Assembly (NCBI RefSeq): GCF_900313065.1
Contig: NZ_OMPU01000010.1
Coordinates: forward strand, 927,219 to 991,218
DNA length: 64,000 nt
DNA from: Kiloniella sp. EL199
GTDB lineage: Bacteria > Pseudomonadota > Alphaproteobacteria > Kiloniellales > Kiloniellaceae
Reading direction: 5' to 3'
Shown here: positions 1 to 9,177 of the stretch, one piece after another
Position numbering within the stretch: the stretch's first letter is position 1
Layout: every line of letters starts with the position of its first letter
Made by a program: the position numbers and the translations under genes
Notes under the pieces: model-generated
Seen by the model: the letters and a program-made list of their open reading frames with translations, nothing else
The model's database searches: none
Told to the model about the DNA's origin: nothing

Positions 1-411
1 AATGAGCAGGGTGATGATAGAAAAAATCAATCCCCCGGAACTCATACGAATAAAAAAGACACCGAAAAAGAAATACAGGGCGTAATAATGCAAAATATCT
101 GCATCAAAGATCAGGCTATTTAAAAGGCCAAGAACAAGAAGAAACAGGGCGCGTTTGCTGGTCAACCAGATTAATTTGCCATTAAACTCGTGGTCATCGT
201 TGGTCTTGTTCGCGGCAAGTCCCAGACCAATGCCTGCCAGAACAACAAAAGTCGCAGCCGCACGCCCTTCCAGAGTGCCAACAAACGTTGTTGCCAGAAA
301 AGACCCTTGTCCTTCTGCGCCCATCGCGACCGTGAAGTTGACCAGAACCATGCCTATAAAGGCAATAAAACGAGCGAAATCTAGCCCATCCAGACGCGCA
401 AACGTTGGCAT
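1..411 (-). CDS. DUF418 / HGSNAT-like membrane protein, N-terminal part
   Basis: Reading from an ATG at 411 the frame is open to the window edge (137 codons), so only the N-terminus is here. The protein starts MPTFARLDGLDFARF and continues with a hydrophobic stretch (around residues 13-30), a second one containing VVLAGIGLGL (around 55-65), and two more after about residue 88. A short L-D-x-x-R-motif followed by a membrane helix ending in LVN is typical of the DUF418/YeiB and heparan-glucosaminide N-acetyltransferase-like membrane families. The AGGAAAG before the ATG is a reasonable ribosome site. Substrate unknown. Family call is moderate; the existence of the gene is well supported by uninterrupted, hydrophobic coding sequence. 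Confidence 0.6.
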   Translation of the reverse strand, partial: MPTFARLDGLDFARFIAFIGMVLVNFTVAMGAEGQGSFLATTFVGTLEGRAAATFVVLAGIGLGLAANKTNDDHEFNGKLIWLTSKRALFLLVLGLLNSLIFDADILHYYALYFFFGVFFIRMSSGGLIFSIITLLI

Positions 412-535
412 AAATCTTTCCTGTGTAATGACCTATAACGAATGTCTAAATGTTGATCTGCTTCATAGAAAAACTATAGACATTAGACAGGTGTTGATAT
501 GCGAACCTTGCTGACAATAAGCTGACAGGTATGGG

Positions 536-1813
536 TCAGATCAGGAAATTGGCGAGAATTTCGTTGTTGGTAATGTCTTGAAACTGGATACCGTTGTCGT
601 GGAATTTTTCCATCAGGGTGTCGAAGTTCTTCGGGTTTTTGGTTTCGATACCGATCAGGATGGAGCCGAAGTTTCGGGCGGATTTTTTCAGGTATTCAAA
701 GCGCGCGATATCGTCATCTTCGCCGAGCAGGAATAGGAAGTCTTTCAAGGCACCGGGACGCTGGGGCATGCGCAGGACATAGTATTTTTTGAGGCCAGCG
801 TATTTCAGGGCGCGCTCTTTTACTTCTGGCAGGCGTTCAAAGTCAAAGTTCCCGCCAGAGGTAACACAGACAACATTTTTGCCCCGGATACTTTCGGGAT
901 CAAGGGATTGCAAAATATCAATGGTTAGGGCGCCTGCGGGTTCCAGCACAACGCCTTCTATATTGAGCATGGTGATCATAGTGGCGCATAGGCGATCTTC
1001 GGGGGCGAGGAGCACGCGACCCGCGGCAAAATCCTTGAGTGCTTCAAAGTTGTGTTCCCCGATCAGGGCAACGGCAGCGCCATCAACAAAGTTATCAATG
1101 CTGTCCAGTTTGATGCGTTCGCCTGCGGCAAGGCTTTCTTTTAGGCTTGGTGCGCCTTCGGGTTCAACAAACCAGAAATCAGTGTCGGGGGATGTTTCTT
1201 TAAGGTATTGGGTCACGCCCGCCGCCAAACCCCCGCCGCCTGTTGGCATGATCAGGGTATCAAGAGGTTCACCGCCCAGCTGTTCCATAATCTCCATCCC
1301 GATGGTTGCCTGTCCCTCTATGATATCTGGGTGATCAAAGGGCGGTACCATAAAGGCACTTTCTTCATCGGCGAACCTGTGGGCGGCTTCGTAAGCTTCG
1401 TCAAAGATATCCCCAATCAGTTTCACATCAATGTAAGGACCGCCAAAGGCACGGGTCTTGTGAATTTTTTGCTGCGGCGTTGTGGTCGGCATAAAGACCG
1501 TGCCGCGCTTTTTAAAATGATTACAGGTATAGGCAAAACCCTGCGCATGGTTTCCGGCAGAAGCGCATACAAACTGTTGATTTTCTAACCGTTGTCTTTC
1601 TTCTGGACCATGACCATTCTCAAGCGCCTTACTGAAAAAGTTAAAGGCACCACGGATTTTATAACTGCGGACCGGGGTCAGGTCTTCACGTTTCAGATAA
1701 ACATTGCAGTCGTATTTATCCGACAGAAAACGGTTGTGCTGTAACGGCGTTTCCGAAAAAACAGTGGAAATATTCTGCCGCGCTTTCTGAACGGAATCTT
1801 TGAATGCAGTCAT
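536..1813 (-). CDS. ilvA: Threonine ammonia-lyase (threonine dehydratase)
   Basis: A 425-residue PLP enzyme converting threonine to 2-oxobutanoate and ammonia, the first step of isoleucine synthesis; cytoplasmic. Visible: the PLP lysine K52 in SYKIRGAFN, SAGNHAQG at 85-92, the glycine-rich phosphate loop TGGGGLAAG at 191-199, and TSGGN at 319-322. After about residue 343 there is a single ACT-like regulatory domain (KKYYVLRMPQRPG...), the arrangement of the shorter biosynthetic/ACT-containing form rather than the two-domain E. coli IlvA. It is a single gene with over 500 bp of non-coding sequence upstream, which contains a perfect 18-bp palindrome 80 bp from the start. The alternative, a catabolic TdcB-type enzyme, is less likely because of the C-terminal ACT-like domain. 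Confidence 0.93.
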   Translation of the reverse strand: MTAFKDSVQKARQNISTVFSETPLQHNRFLSDKYDCNVYLKREDLTPVRSYKIRGAFNFFSKALENGHGPEERQRLENQQFVCASAGNHAQGFAYTCNHFKKRGTVFMPTTTPQQKIHKTRAFGGPYIDVKLIGDIFDEAYEAAHRFADEESAFMVPPFDHPDIIEGQATIGMEIMEQLGGEPLDTLIMPTGGGGLAAGVTQYLKETSPDTDFWFVEPEGAPSLKESLAAGERIKLDSIDNFVDGAAVALIGEHNFEALKDFAAGRVLLAPEDRLCATMITMLNIEGVVLEPAGALTIDILQSLDPESIRGKNVVCVTSGGNFDFERLPEVKERALKYAGLKKYYVLRMPQRPGALKDFLFLLGEDDDIARFEYLKKSARNFGSILIGIETKNPKNFDTLMEKFHDNGIQFQDITNNEILANFLI

Positions 1814-2336
1814 TATCTTTTAACCCTTGAAGAACAACAGCTATTTCTATTAGTCGCAAAACTTAGCTTTTACTCAAGGCATGAAGAGAGAAGTGTAGGT
1901 AAACCTACACGAACGATGAAAAACGATGAGAAAGAATTAAGTTTAACAACTATATACGCGCTCTTCGGGTTTTTGTATAGGAGATATGCGAATAGCTCTC
2001 ATGCATAAGCGGCAATTCGGTGAACGCGTTGCTTATTTACCAGTTATTGTTCTCAATCATCAGAGTGTTTTAGCGCTAAGCAAGAAAGAGGAATTATTTC
2101 TAGGTTTTAAATGCTATGCCAATGGTTGTATTTTTAGTTGTTTTTATAATGTCTGATCTATTATTGGAACTTCTGTAACAGACCCAAAGCAACCCTCATC
2201 ATTCAGATGGCGGAACGACAACTATGCGGATAAAATGAGCTTTCTCTGATGGACATCAATGGCCGCAAATGGCTCTGGTTGTTGAATGCTCTTTAGACCA
2301 TTCTTTATGTTGGTTTGACGAGAAAAAAGTGAATTG
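1814..2336. other. Non-coding interval upstream of ilvA
   Basis: A 523-bp stretch between ilvA and the DUF1993 gene. Apart from the palindrome at 1893-1910 I see no convincing coding frame, RNA gene or clear terminator. It should contain the ilvA promoter and the 3' end of the DUF1993 transcript. Confidence 0.5.
1893..1910. promoter_or_regulatory. Perfect 18-bp palindrome upstream of ilvA
   Basis: GTGTAGGTAAACCTACAC: two 8-bp arms around a 2-bp centre, 80 bp upstream of the ilvA start codon. The size and position fit an operator for a dimeric repressor. No regulator can be named from this sequence. Confidence 0.45.
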
Positions 2337-2903
2337 TTATTCCTCTGGCATTGATCCAGGCCGAAGATATGCAAACATGTGCGGCACATAATCGGCTTTA
2401 CCAAGCTCAATCCCTTGTCCTCGCAAGATGGCGTAGGCAGTGTTTAAATGGAAATAAAACTGGGCTAACGCCCAATCCCGTGCATATTGCTCACCTGTCA
2501 TATCGAAGATCATACCGGTTGGAAGTTCAAGCGTGATTGACCGTTTGACACCAGTATCGAGTGCGTCTGATTCAAGGTTGTTCAAAAATAAGAGAGTTTC
2601 ACTGATCCGGGTTTCGGCATCCGAGAGTGAGCCTGGACTTTTACCAGCATTTCGGCCCTCAAGTGCTACTTGCTCTAGCGCTTCTGGTATAGGTTCTCCC
2701 TTAAGTCTAAATGTTGCCTCTTGTGCTTGAAAGCAGGCAAAGGAAATTTGCGATGATAAGGGATACATATCTGGTGCAAGACGTGCAGACAGTAGCATCT
2801 CCGCTTCTGCTTCGGGCAATTGTTTCTGTGCTTTATTCAGCCAACCGGATAACCCCTTCAACATTTGAGTATAAGTCGGGATAAGAAGTTTCGTTAGCGA
2901 CAT
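2337..2903 (-). CDS. DUF1993 family protein
   Basis: A 188-residue soluble protein matching the DUF1993 pattern: an N-terminal helix with LLIPTYTQMLKGLSGWLNKAQ, a central ARLAPDMYPLSSQISFACFQAQ segment and a C-terminal YFHLNTAYAILRGQGIELGKADY segment. The family is widespread in bacteria and fungi, all-helical and without an established biochemical role (DinB-like fold has been suggested for related proteins). It is monocistronic here, with its own leader of about 100 bp. Function left open. Confidence 0.8.
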   Translation of the reverse strand: MSLTKLLIPTYTQMLKGLSGWLNKAQKQLPEAEAEMLLSARLAPDMYPLSSQISFACFQAQEATFRLKGEPIPEALEQVALEGRNAGKSPGSLSDAETRISETLLFLNNLESDALDTGVKRSITLELPTGMIFDMTGEQYARDWALAQFYFHLNTAYAILRGQGIELGKADYVPHMFAYLRPGSMPEE

Positions 2904-3003
2904 GGCATTTTCCTAAAGTTTGACGGTTTTGCACAAGCGCGCATAAGTCATGTGATCATAAGTTATTTTGAAGTAAATCTACCATGATCTCTGCTTGTTA
3001 CAA

Positions 3004-4296
3004 TCATTTCATGAAATTCACAACTTCCTTTTCCCCATCCAGATTAAGCTGCGCCTCAACGGGGGCTGTTGTGCTGATTACCTTGCCGCGTCGTATGACA
3101 AACAGTCGGGCGGGGCGCAGGCGGATGGCTTCGATGGGATCTTTTGCTTGTAAGATCACCAGATCAGCGAAGTTACCTTTGGCAATGCCATAATCCGGCA
3201 GGTGCATAACTTTGGCAGAATTTTCGGTGACGGCTTTGAACATGGCTTTGGTTTCGCTAACGCCCGTCATTTGACCGACATGAGTTGCCATATGGGCGAC
3301 GTCGAGCATGTCGTGGCTGCCAAAGCTGTACCAGGGGTCCATCACACAGTCGTGGCCAAGAGCGACGTTAATGCCCATGGCGGTCATTTCCTTGACCCGT
3401 GTCATGCCACGTCGCTTGGGATAGCTATCGTGGCGACCTTGCAGCGTGATGTTGATCAGCGGGTTAGGGATCGCTGTGATCTCAGCTTCCTTGATCAGAG
3501 GCAGGAGCTTGCTGACATAGTAATTATCCATGGAATGCATGGATGTCAGGTGAGATCCGGCCACACGTCCCTGTAAGCCCAGACGCACGGTTTCACTGGC
3601 AAGGGTTTCGATGTGGCGGGAATACGGATCATCACTTTCATCGCAGTGGATATCAACCAGCAAGCCACGGTCCGCCGCAATTTCACACAGCGCTTTTACG
3701 GAACGGGCGCCATCGTCCATGGTGCGCTCGAAATGGGGAATGCCGCCAACAACATCAACGCCCATATCCAGGGCACGGTTCAGGTTTTCTGCCGCTTTTT
3801 CATAACGGAAATAGCCGTCTTGTGGAAAGGCAACCAGCTGAATATCAATCCAGGGGGCGAGTTCTTTTTTGGCTTCCAACAGGGCGCCAACAGCCAGCAG
3901 ACGGTCGTCGCTGGTGTCCACATGGCTGCGTATCGCCAAGGTGCCACGGGCAATAGACCATCGGGCGAGGGCGTGAACGCGTTGCTTGATCGCCTCGTGG
4001 GTCAGGTGTGGTTTCAGCTCCCCCCAAAGCTGAATACCTTCCAGCAGTGTCCCGCTTTCGTTCAGTCTGGGCTGTCCGAGGCTGAGGGTGGAATCAAGGT
4101 GGAAATGCGGATCGATAAAGGGCGCGGTGACCAGATGTCCCCCGGCGTCAATGACCTCTGTCTGCCCCTCGACTATGCCGTCCGTAATATTCGGCCTGAT
4201 CTCGACAATACGGTCATCTTGTACCGCGATATCAACCCTGTGATTTGTATCTTTGCTATCAGCAAGCCGGGCATTTTTGATGATGAGATCAAGCAT
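3004..4296 (-). CDS. codA: Cytosine deaminase / CodA-type amidohydrolase
   Basis: A 430-residue amidohydrolase expected to deaminate cytosine to uracil. Metal-site signatures are present: PHFHLD (H64, H66), DIHCDESDD in the middle, and GHDCVMDPWYSFG, all hallmark motifs of the CodA branch. It is the last gene of a minus-strand set, 75 bp after an ABC permease, so the transporter upstream probably brings in the substrate. Uracil produced here could feed the reductive pyrimidine genes at 46-61 kb. Related enzymes of the same branch deaminate isoguanine, creatinine or N-isopropylammelide, so the precise substrate is inferred from motif and context, not proven. Confidence 0.82.
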   Translation of the reverse strand: MLDLIIKNARLADSKDTNHRVDIAVQDDRIVEIRPNITDGIVEGQTEVIDAGGHLVTAPFIDPHFHLDSTLSLGQPRLNESGTLLEGIQLWGELKPHLTHEAIKQRVHALARWSIARGTLAIRSHVDTSDDRLLAVGALLEAKKELAPWIDIQLVAFPQDGYFRYEKAAENLNRALDMGVDVVGGIPHFERTMDDGARSVKALCEIAADRGLLVDIHCDESDDPYSRHIETLASETVRLGLQGRVAGSHLTSMHSMDNYYVSKLLPLIKEAEITAIPNPLINITLQGRHDSYPKRRGMTRVKEMTAMGINVALGHDCVMDPWYSFGSHDMLDVAHMATHVGQMTGVSETKAMFKAVTENSAKVMHLPDYGIAKGNFADLVILQAKDPIEAIRLRPARLFVIRRGKVISTTAPVEAQLNLDGEKEVVNFMK

Positions 4297-4371
4297 GAAA
4301 ATATCCGTTAGTTAAGTGCGTATGCCAAGTCTTTTGGTCGCGGTTTGGTACCGAAATCCTGTACGTGCGTA

Positions 4372-5319
4372 TCAAGTCCGTTCCCCTCTGCGGAAAGGAA
4401 CCAGTAATGCTTTGGGGTAACTGGCTTTTCTCGCCATAATAACCATGGCAACGATGCTGAGAATATAGGGCATCATAAGGAAGAATTGATAGGGAATTAA
4501 TGCACCAGCCGTTTGCTGTGCACGTACCTGTAGGGCATCAAGCCCGGCAAACAGTAATGCGCCTAACAGGGCCTTCCCCGGCTTCCACGACGCAAAGATA
4601 ACCAGTGCAATACAAATCCAGCCGCGACCATTAATCATGCCAAAGAAAAAGGCATCAAAGGCCGACATGGTAATAAAGGCCCCGCCCACCGCCATAAAGG
4701 CACTGCCGACCATTACCGCGCCTGTCCGGATCGTCAGAACATTAATGCCCTGCGCTTCAACTGCCATGGGGTTTTCCCCCGACATGCGCACAGCAAGGCC
4801 AAGTGGTGTTTTGTAGAGTACGTACCAGACAATGGGCACAAGGATTAGCGCGAGATAGGTTAGCGGCGTCTGGCTAAAGAGTGCTTCACCAATGAGCGGA
4901 ATTTCTGACAGAAAAGGAACTTCATAAACCTGAAAGGGTTCAATTTTCGGGGGTGTGGTCGCATCTGGCAATAACATACGATAGACGTAGTAACTTAAGG
5001 ACGAAGCAAACAGCGTGATGCCGATCCCGGTGACATGTTGGGAAAGTCCCAGATAAACGGTGAATATACTGTGTAGCAGACCGAACATCAGGCCTAAAAA
5101 GGCTGCGAACATAACGCCTGTCCAAAGATCCCCACCCATATAGACCCACATCCAGCCAGACATGGCCCCCATGGTCATAATGCCTTCGATCCCAAGGTTT
5201 AGAACACCTGCTCTTTCGCAAATTAGCTCGCCGAGTGTGCCAAGGATGAGCGGGCTTACGATGCGAATTGTCGCCGCCCAGAAGCCAGCAGAAACGAGTA
5301 TTTCAAGAATATCCATCAT
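4372..5319 (-). CDS. BMP-type nucleoside/nucleobase ABC transporter permease 1B
   Basis: A 315-residue very hydrophobic protein of the BPD_transp_2 superfamily (RbsC/LivH-like; NupQ/YufQ branch). It contains the conserved GELICERAGVLNLGIEGIM segment near residue 30 that this branch carries, and the EAQGINV EAA-like cytoplasmic loop around residue 190. It should form the membrane channel as a heterodimer with the permease encoded immediately upstream (4-bp gap). Sits between that permease and codA, in the order SBP, ATPase, permease, permease, deaminase. Two adjacent ATGs (MM) make the exact start uncertain by one codon. Confidence 0.88.
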   Translation of the reverse strand: MMDILEILVSAGFWAATIRIVSPLILGTLGELICERAGVLNLGIEGIMTMGAMSGWMWVYMGGDLWTGVMFAAFLGLMFGLLHSIFTVYLGLSQHVTGIGITLFASSLSYYVYRMLLPDATTPPKIEPFQVYEVPFLSEIPLIGEALFSQTPLTYLALILVPIVWYVLYKTPLGLAVRMSGENPMAVEAQGINVLTIRTGAVMVGSAFMAVGGAFITMSAFDAFFFGMINGRGWICIALVIFASWKPGKALLGALLFAGLDALQVRAQQTAGALIPYQFFLMMPYILSIVAMVIMARKASYPKALLVPFRRGERT

Positions 5320-5323
5320 GACT

Positions 5324-6373
5324 TTATCTGAACCTCACGCGGTAGCGGGTTAGCATGACACTTACGAGTATGGAAAGGACGGAAAGACCAACCAGAACAT
5401 CTGCGATATAGGTCGGTATGTTAATCGCACGGCTCATGGAATCTGCACCGACATAAATCATGGAAATGAATAGTGCCGAGAGAATGACGGCCAAGGGATT
5501 GAGCTGTGCCAACATGGCAACGGCGATGCCCGTGTAGCCAAAGCCGGGTGAAATATCGAGGGTAAGATATCCTTTTAGCCCGGCAACTTCACTGACCCCG
5601 GCAATGCCCGCAAGTCCGCCACTGATCAGGGCGGTGCGGATGACGGTGGTGTTGACGTTGATACCTGCAAATTTAGCGGCAGAGGCATTAAGTCCAACAG
5701 CTCTGATTTCATAGCCCCATACGGTAAAGCGCATCATGGCCCAGCAAAGGACAGATCCGATAAGGGCAAAGATAAAACCAAAGTGTAGTCGGCTTTTGTC
5801 AACAAGACTTGGGAATAGCCCTTCATCTATAATCGGTTCAGCCTGTGGCCAGCCCATAGACATGGGATCTTTCAAGGGGCCTTCCAGAAAATATCCGACA
5901 AATAACAGGATCACAAAGTTGAGCAACAGGGTTGTAACAACTTCGTCAACCTTCAGGTGGGTTTTGAGCATGACAGGAACGGCAAGGGCGGCTCCCCCAG
6001 CCAAGGCCCCGACCAACATCAGAAAGGGGATCATCAACAACGGGGGCAGGGTGATCAGGCCAGTACCAAAAAACGTCGCAGCCAAGGCGCCGCAATAAAG
6101 CTGTCCTTCGGCCCCGATATTATAGAATTTGGCGCGAAAGGCTATTGTTGCCGCCAGTCCTGTAAAGATAAGGGGTATAGAACGCGTCAATGTTTCAGTC
6201 AGGGCAAAGCTGGAACCAACGGCACCTTTGACCAAGAGGACATAAGCTTCGAGCACCGGGGCGCCGACCCACAGGATCAGGACAGATCCGAGCAAGAGAG
6301 AGACAAAGACGGCTGCAACAGGGGCAAAGGCAATGCGCCAGGGGGCAACGTGTTCCCGGGGTTCAATTTGCAT
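5324..6373 (-). CDS. BMP-type nucleoside/nucleobase ABC transporter permease 1A
   Basis: A 349-residue membrane protein of the NupP/YufP branch of BPD_transp_2 permeases. After a short cytoplasmic N-terminus it has around eight to ten hydrophobic helices; the [19 protein letters not shown] segment near residue 85 and GLNASAAKFAGINV near 228 are characteristic of the family. It partners permease 1B. The start ATG at 6373 overlaps the end of the ATPase gene by 11 bp, indicating translational coupling within one operon. Confidence 0.88.
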   Translation of the reverse strand: MQIEPREHVAPWRIAFAPVAAVFVSLLLGSVLILWVGAPVLEAYVLLVKGAVGSSFALTETLTRSIPLIFTGLAATIAFRAKFYNIGAEGQLYCGALAATFFGTGLITLPPLLMIPFLMLVGALAGGAALAVPVMLKTHLKVDEVVTTLLLNFVILLFVGYFLEGPLKDPMSMGWPQAEPIIDEGLFPSLVDKSRLHFGFIFALIGSVLCWAMMRFTVWGYEIRAVGLNASAAKFAGINVNTTVIRTALISGGLAGIAGVSEVAGLKGYLTLDISPGFGYTGIAVAMLAQLNPLAVILSALFISMIYVGADSMSRAINIPTYIADVLVGLSVLSILVSVMLTRYRVRFR

Positions 6374-7940
6374 ACGACTGTTCCTCGTTGCCAGAATTCG
6401 TCTTGGATGAATGATTTACATTCTCGGATTGTTGTCCGGCCATCATCAAGCCAACTTCGGCTGTGGTCAGAGTTTTGGCATCGTAACTTGGTGTTAGGTT
6501 GCCGTGATACATAACGGCGATCCGATCACAAAGGGCAAAGAGTTCGTCCAGATCTTCGGAGATCAGGAGGACGGCTGCTCCACGTTTTCGGGCTGCAAGA
6601 AGTTGTTCATGGACATAGGCAATGGCCCCTTCATCCAGACCGCGCACAGGTTGATTGGCAAGAATGAAATCCGGTTTTGGGGAAAGGGCGCGGGCGAGAA
6701 TGAGTTTTTGCATGTTCCCGCCGGAAAGCAGCTTGGTTTCTGCTTCGGGGCCTTCGCATCTGATATCAAAAGCGTCGATCAGTTTGTTGGCCCGTTCCAG
6801 ACAGGCTTTTCGGTCTATTAAAACACCTGCTTTGGACACGGGTGTATGTCGCAAGTCTTCACTGATAAGGTTTTCCCACAGCATCATCTCGCCGACAACG
6901 CCTGAACTATGGCGGTCTTCGGGAATACGCCCGACACCCCGGTGCACGATATCGGCTGGCGAGGCGCTGGTCACTTCTTTGCCGAGGAGTGTAAAGCTAC
7001 CTGCATCAGGTTTTTCCAAACCGGAAAGAAGATCAGCGAGTGTTGACTGTCCATTTCCGGCAACGCCGGCGATGCCAACGATTTCGTGTTGATGAACGGT
7101 AAGATTGATCTGATTGAGTTTTGGAATACCACTGGTGTCTTTGCTTTTATCCTCAATGCTTACATTATCAAGCACGACAATTGGCTTTCCAATTGCCATC
7201 TGTTCCAGAACCGGGCGTTCAACAGTGCGGCCGACCATCATCTCAGCCAATAGTTTTCTATCAGCTTTTTCTGTTTCAATACTGCCAACAATCTTTCCAC
7301 GGCGTAACACCTCTACGCGTGTGCTGATGGCAAGTATTTCGTGGAGCTTGTGAGAGATGAAAATAATAGAAAAGCCTTCTTTGGTCAGGCTTTTTAAAGT
7401 CTTGAACAGGCTGTCAGCTTCCTGTGGTGTCAACACTGCTGTGGGTTCATCCAGTATCAGAACTCGGGCATCTCGATAGAGTGCTTTCAGGATTTCAACA
7501 CGTTGTCTTTCGCCGACGGATAGATCAGCGACACGAGCATCCGGGTTAATTTTCAAGCCATAGTCTTTGGACATCTGCGCAAGCTTTGCTTTGGCGGGCG
7601 CACGTTTTTGTCCCAAAGACCACAGGCTTTCAGTTCCCAGCATGATGTTTTCAAGGACAGTCAGGTTCTCGGCGAGAGTAAAATGCTGGTGAACCATACC
7701 GATACCGGCATTGATAGCTGCGTCCGTCTGTCCGGCGGGCAGTTTTTGTCCGTCAACCTCAATGTATCCCCGATCAGCCGTATAGTGACCATAAAGGATA
7801 TTCATCAGGGTTGTTTTCCCGGCGCCATTCTCGCCGAGCAAGGCAATGACTTCGCCTTTATCGAGCGAAAAGGAAATATTGTCATTGGCGGTAAGGGAGC
7901 CAAAGCGTTTGGTAATGTTATGAAAGGCAAGCAAAGCCAT
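6363..7940 (-). CDS. BMP-type ABC transporter ATP-binding protein 1 (two ABC domains)
   Basis: About 525 residues with two fused ABC domains, as in RbsA/NupO. The first domain carries Walker A (GENGAGKT), signature [11 protein letters not shown] and Walker B (VLILDEPTA); the second has a degenerate Walker A-like GVAGNGQS and signature LSGGNMQK. It energises uptake through permeases 1A and 1B. The frame can be extended to a TTG at 7952, but the ATG at 7940 begins the usual MALLAFHNITKRFG segment and is preferred. The 232-bp gap separating it from the binding-protein gene contains a strong terminator-like hairpin, so this part of the operon may be expressed at a lower level than the binding protein. 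Confidence 0.9.
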   Translation of the reverse strand: MALLAFHNITKRFGSLTANDNISFSLDKGEVIALLGENGAGKTTLMNILYGHYTADRGYIEVDGQKLPAGQTDAAINAGIGMVHQHFTLAENLTVLENIMLGTESLWSLGQKRAPAKAKLAQMSKDYGLKINPDARVADLSVGERQRVEILKALYRDARVLILDEPTAVLTPQEADSLFKTLKSLTKEGFSIIFISHKLHEILAISTRVEVLRRGKIVGSIETEKADRKLLAEMMVGRTVERPVLEQMAIGKPIVVLDNVSIEDKSKDTSGIPKLNQINLTVHQHEIVGIAGVAGNGQSTLADLLSGLEKPDAGSFTLLGKEVTSASPADIVHRGVGRIPEDRHSSGVVGEMMLWENLISEDLRHTPVSKAGVLIDRKACLERANKLIDAFDIRCEGPEAETKLLSGGNMQKLILARALSPKPDFILANQPVRGLDEGAIAYVHEQLLAARKRGAAVLLISEDLDELFALCDRIAVMYHGNLTPSYDAKTLTTAEVGLMMAGQQSENVNHSSKTNSGNEEQSYAN

Positions 7941-8110
7941 GTTATGCCCCAAGAATGCAAGAACAGAGTTGTCTTGAAATAACCAGAGGGAGGAGAAGTC
8001 GGATGACGTATGATTGATTACTTAAATAGAACTTAAGTATCAATAATAATTACATCTTTATCTATTCACTTGAACGCGCTTTTACAAAGATATTCGGTAA
8101 TACCTCCTCC

Positions 8111-8163
8111 AAAAAAATCCCCGATCCCCCCAAATGGTTTGAGGAAAGAACAAGATCGGGGAT
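8111..8163 (-). terminator. Intrinsic terminator after the first BMP gene
   Basis: On the minus strand a perfect 10-bp stem (plus-strand arms ATCCCCGATC at 8117-8126 and GATCGGGGAT at 8154-8163) is followed directly by seven U residues. It lies 10 bp beyond the stop codon of the binding-protein gene and before the ATPase gene. It probably sets the excess of binding protein over the membrane components through partial readthrough. Confidence 0.88.
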
Positions 8164-8172
8164 GGAAGGCGG

Positions 8173-9177
8173 CTAATAGGTCGATTTGGGCTCGTTGTCA
8201 TTGATCTCAACAACAAACTTGCCCGAGAGGATATCTGCTTTTACTTGTACGACCTTAGCCTTGGCATCTGCTGGTATCTTATCGTCGAACTCATAATAAG
8301 GGGCGAGGGAAGCTCCCCCCTTTTGCATCATGGTCCATTCTTTATAATCAGCAGCAGAATAGGTACCTGCTTTTACCTGGCTAATGGCGTGTCCGATTGC
8401 TGATTCCATATGCCAAAGGGCAGAAGTAACAACAACATCCTTACCATTTTCTTCCTTGTTCATATCGTTCACGTTACCAAAGGCCAGAATACCTTTGTCA
8501 CGTGCTGCATCCACAACACCTGCGCGCTCTGCATAGAGAACATCAACACCTGCTTCTATCTGGGCAAAAGCGGCTTCTTTTGCTTTTGGCGGGTCGTACC
8601 ATGATCCGATGAAGTTGACTTTGAACTGTGCGTCCGGATTTACGGATCGTGCGCCGGCCATAAAGGCGTGGAACAGGCGGTTTACTTCACCAATGGGATA
8701 GCCACCCACCATGCCGATTTTGCCTGATTTGCTCATGCTTCCGGCCAGAATACCCATGAGATAACAAGGTTCATGAATGTAGTTGTCAAAGACAGAAAAA
8801 TTGTCGCCATGCGGTTTAAAGGGATCACCCATCAAATAGGCAACATCTTTATAATCGTCTGCGACCTTGCGGGCTTCGCGGCTGATGCCAAAGGCTTCCC
8901 CAACAATCAGGTCAACTTTGCTTTCTGAATATTCTCTCAGCACGCGAACATAGTCGGTATTGGCAACTTTTTCGGAAAAGACATATTCGATTTCGCCAGC
9001 TTCCTGTGCGGCGACCAACGCTTCGTGCAGACGTGCATCCCATTTTTGCTGAATAGGTTGTGTATAAATACCCGCAACCTTGATGGTTTTTGCAAAGGCG
9101 CCTGTTGTGCCAAGCGTAGCACTGGCCAAACCTGCGGCAGCAAGCGCAAGAACAGTTCTTCTGGATAAACCTGTCAT
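8173..9177 (-). CDS. BMP-family basic membrane lipoprotein-type substrate-binding protein 1, Tat signal
   Basis: A 334-residue periplasmic binding protein of the BMP (PnrA-like) family, expected to bind nucleosides or nucleobases. The frame is open to 9246 but the ATG at 9177 is preferred: it has GGAGGG nine bases upstream and begins MTGLSRRTVL, a twin-arginine motif (R6, R7) followed by a hydrophobic segment and cleavage near AFA-KTI. Family hallmarks include KVAGIYTQPIQQKWD at the mature N-terminus and SWYDPPKAKEAA in the middle. Use of a Tat signal differs from the Sec-type signal of the second BMP protein at 17592-18659. First gene of the transporter-codA operon. Confidence 0.9.
   Translation of the reverse strand: MTGLSRRTVLALAAAGLASATLGTTGAFAKTIKVAGIYTQPIQQKWDARLHEALVAAQEAGEIEYVFSEKVANTDYVRVLREYSESKVDLIVGEAFGISREARKVADDYKDVAYLMGDPFKPHGDNFSVFDNYIHEPCYLMGILAGSMSKSGKIGMVGGYPIGEVNRLFHAFMAGARSVNPDAQFKVNFIGSWYDPPKAKEAAFAQIEAGVDVLYAERAGVVDAARDKGILAFGNVNDMNKEENGKDVVVTSALWHMESAIGHAISQVKAGTYSAADYKEWTMMQKGGASLAPYYEFDDKIPADAKAKVVQVKADILSGKFVVEINDNEPKSTY

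Noticed and set aside
2222..2410. 62-residue minus-strand frame overlapping the end of the DUF1993 gene
   Set aside because: Overlaps a well-supported gene in another frame and lacks a start signal.
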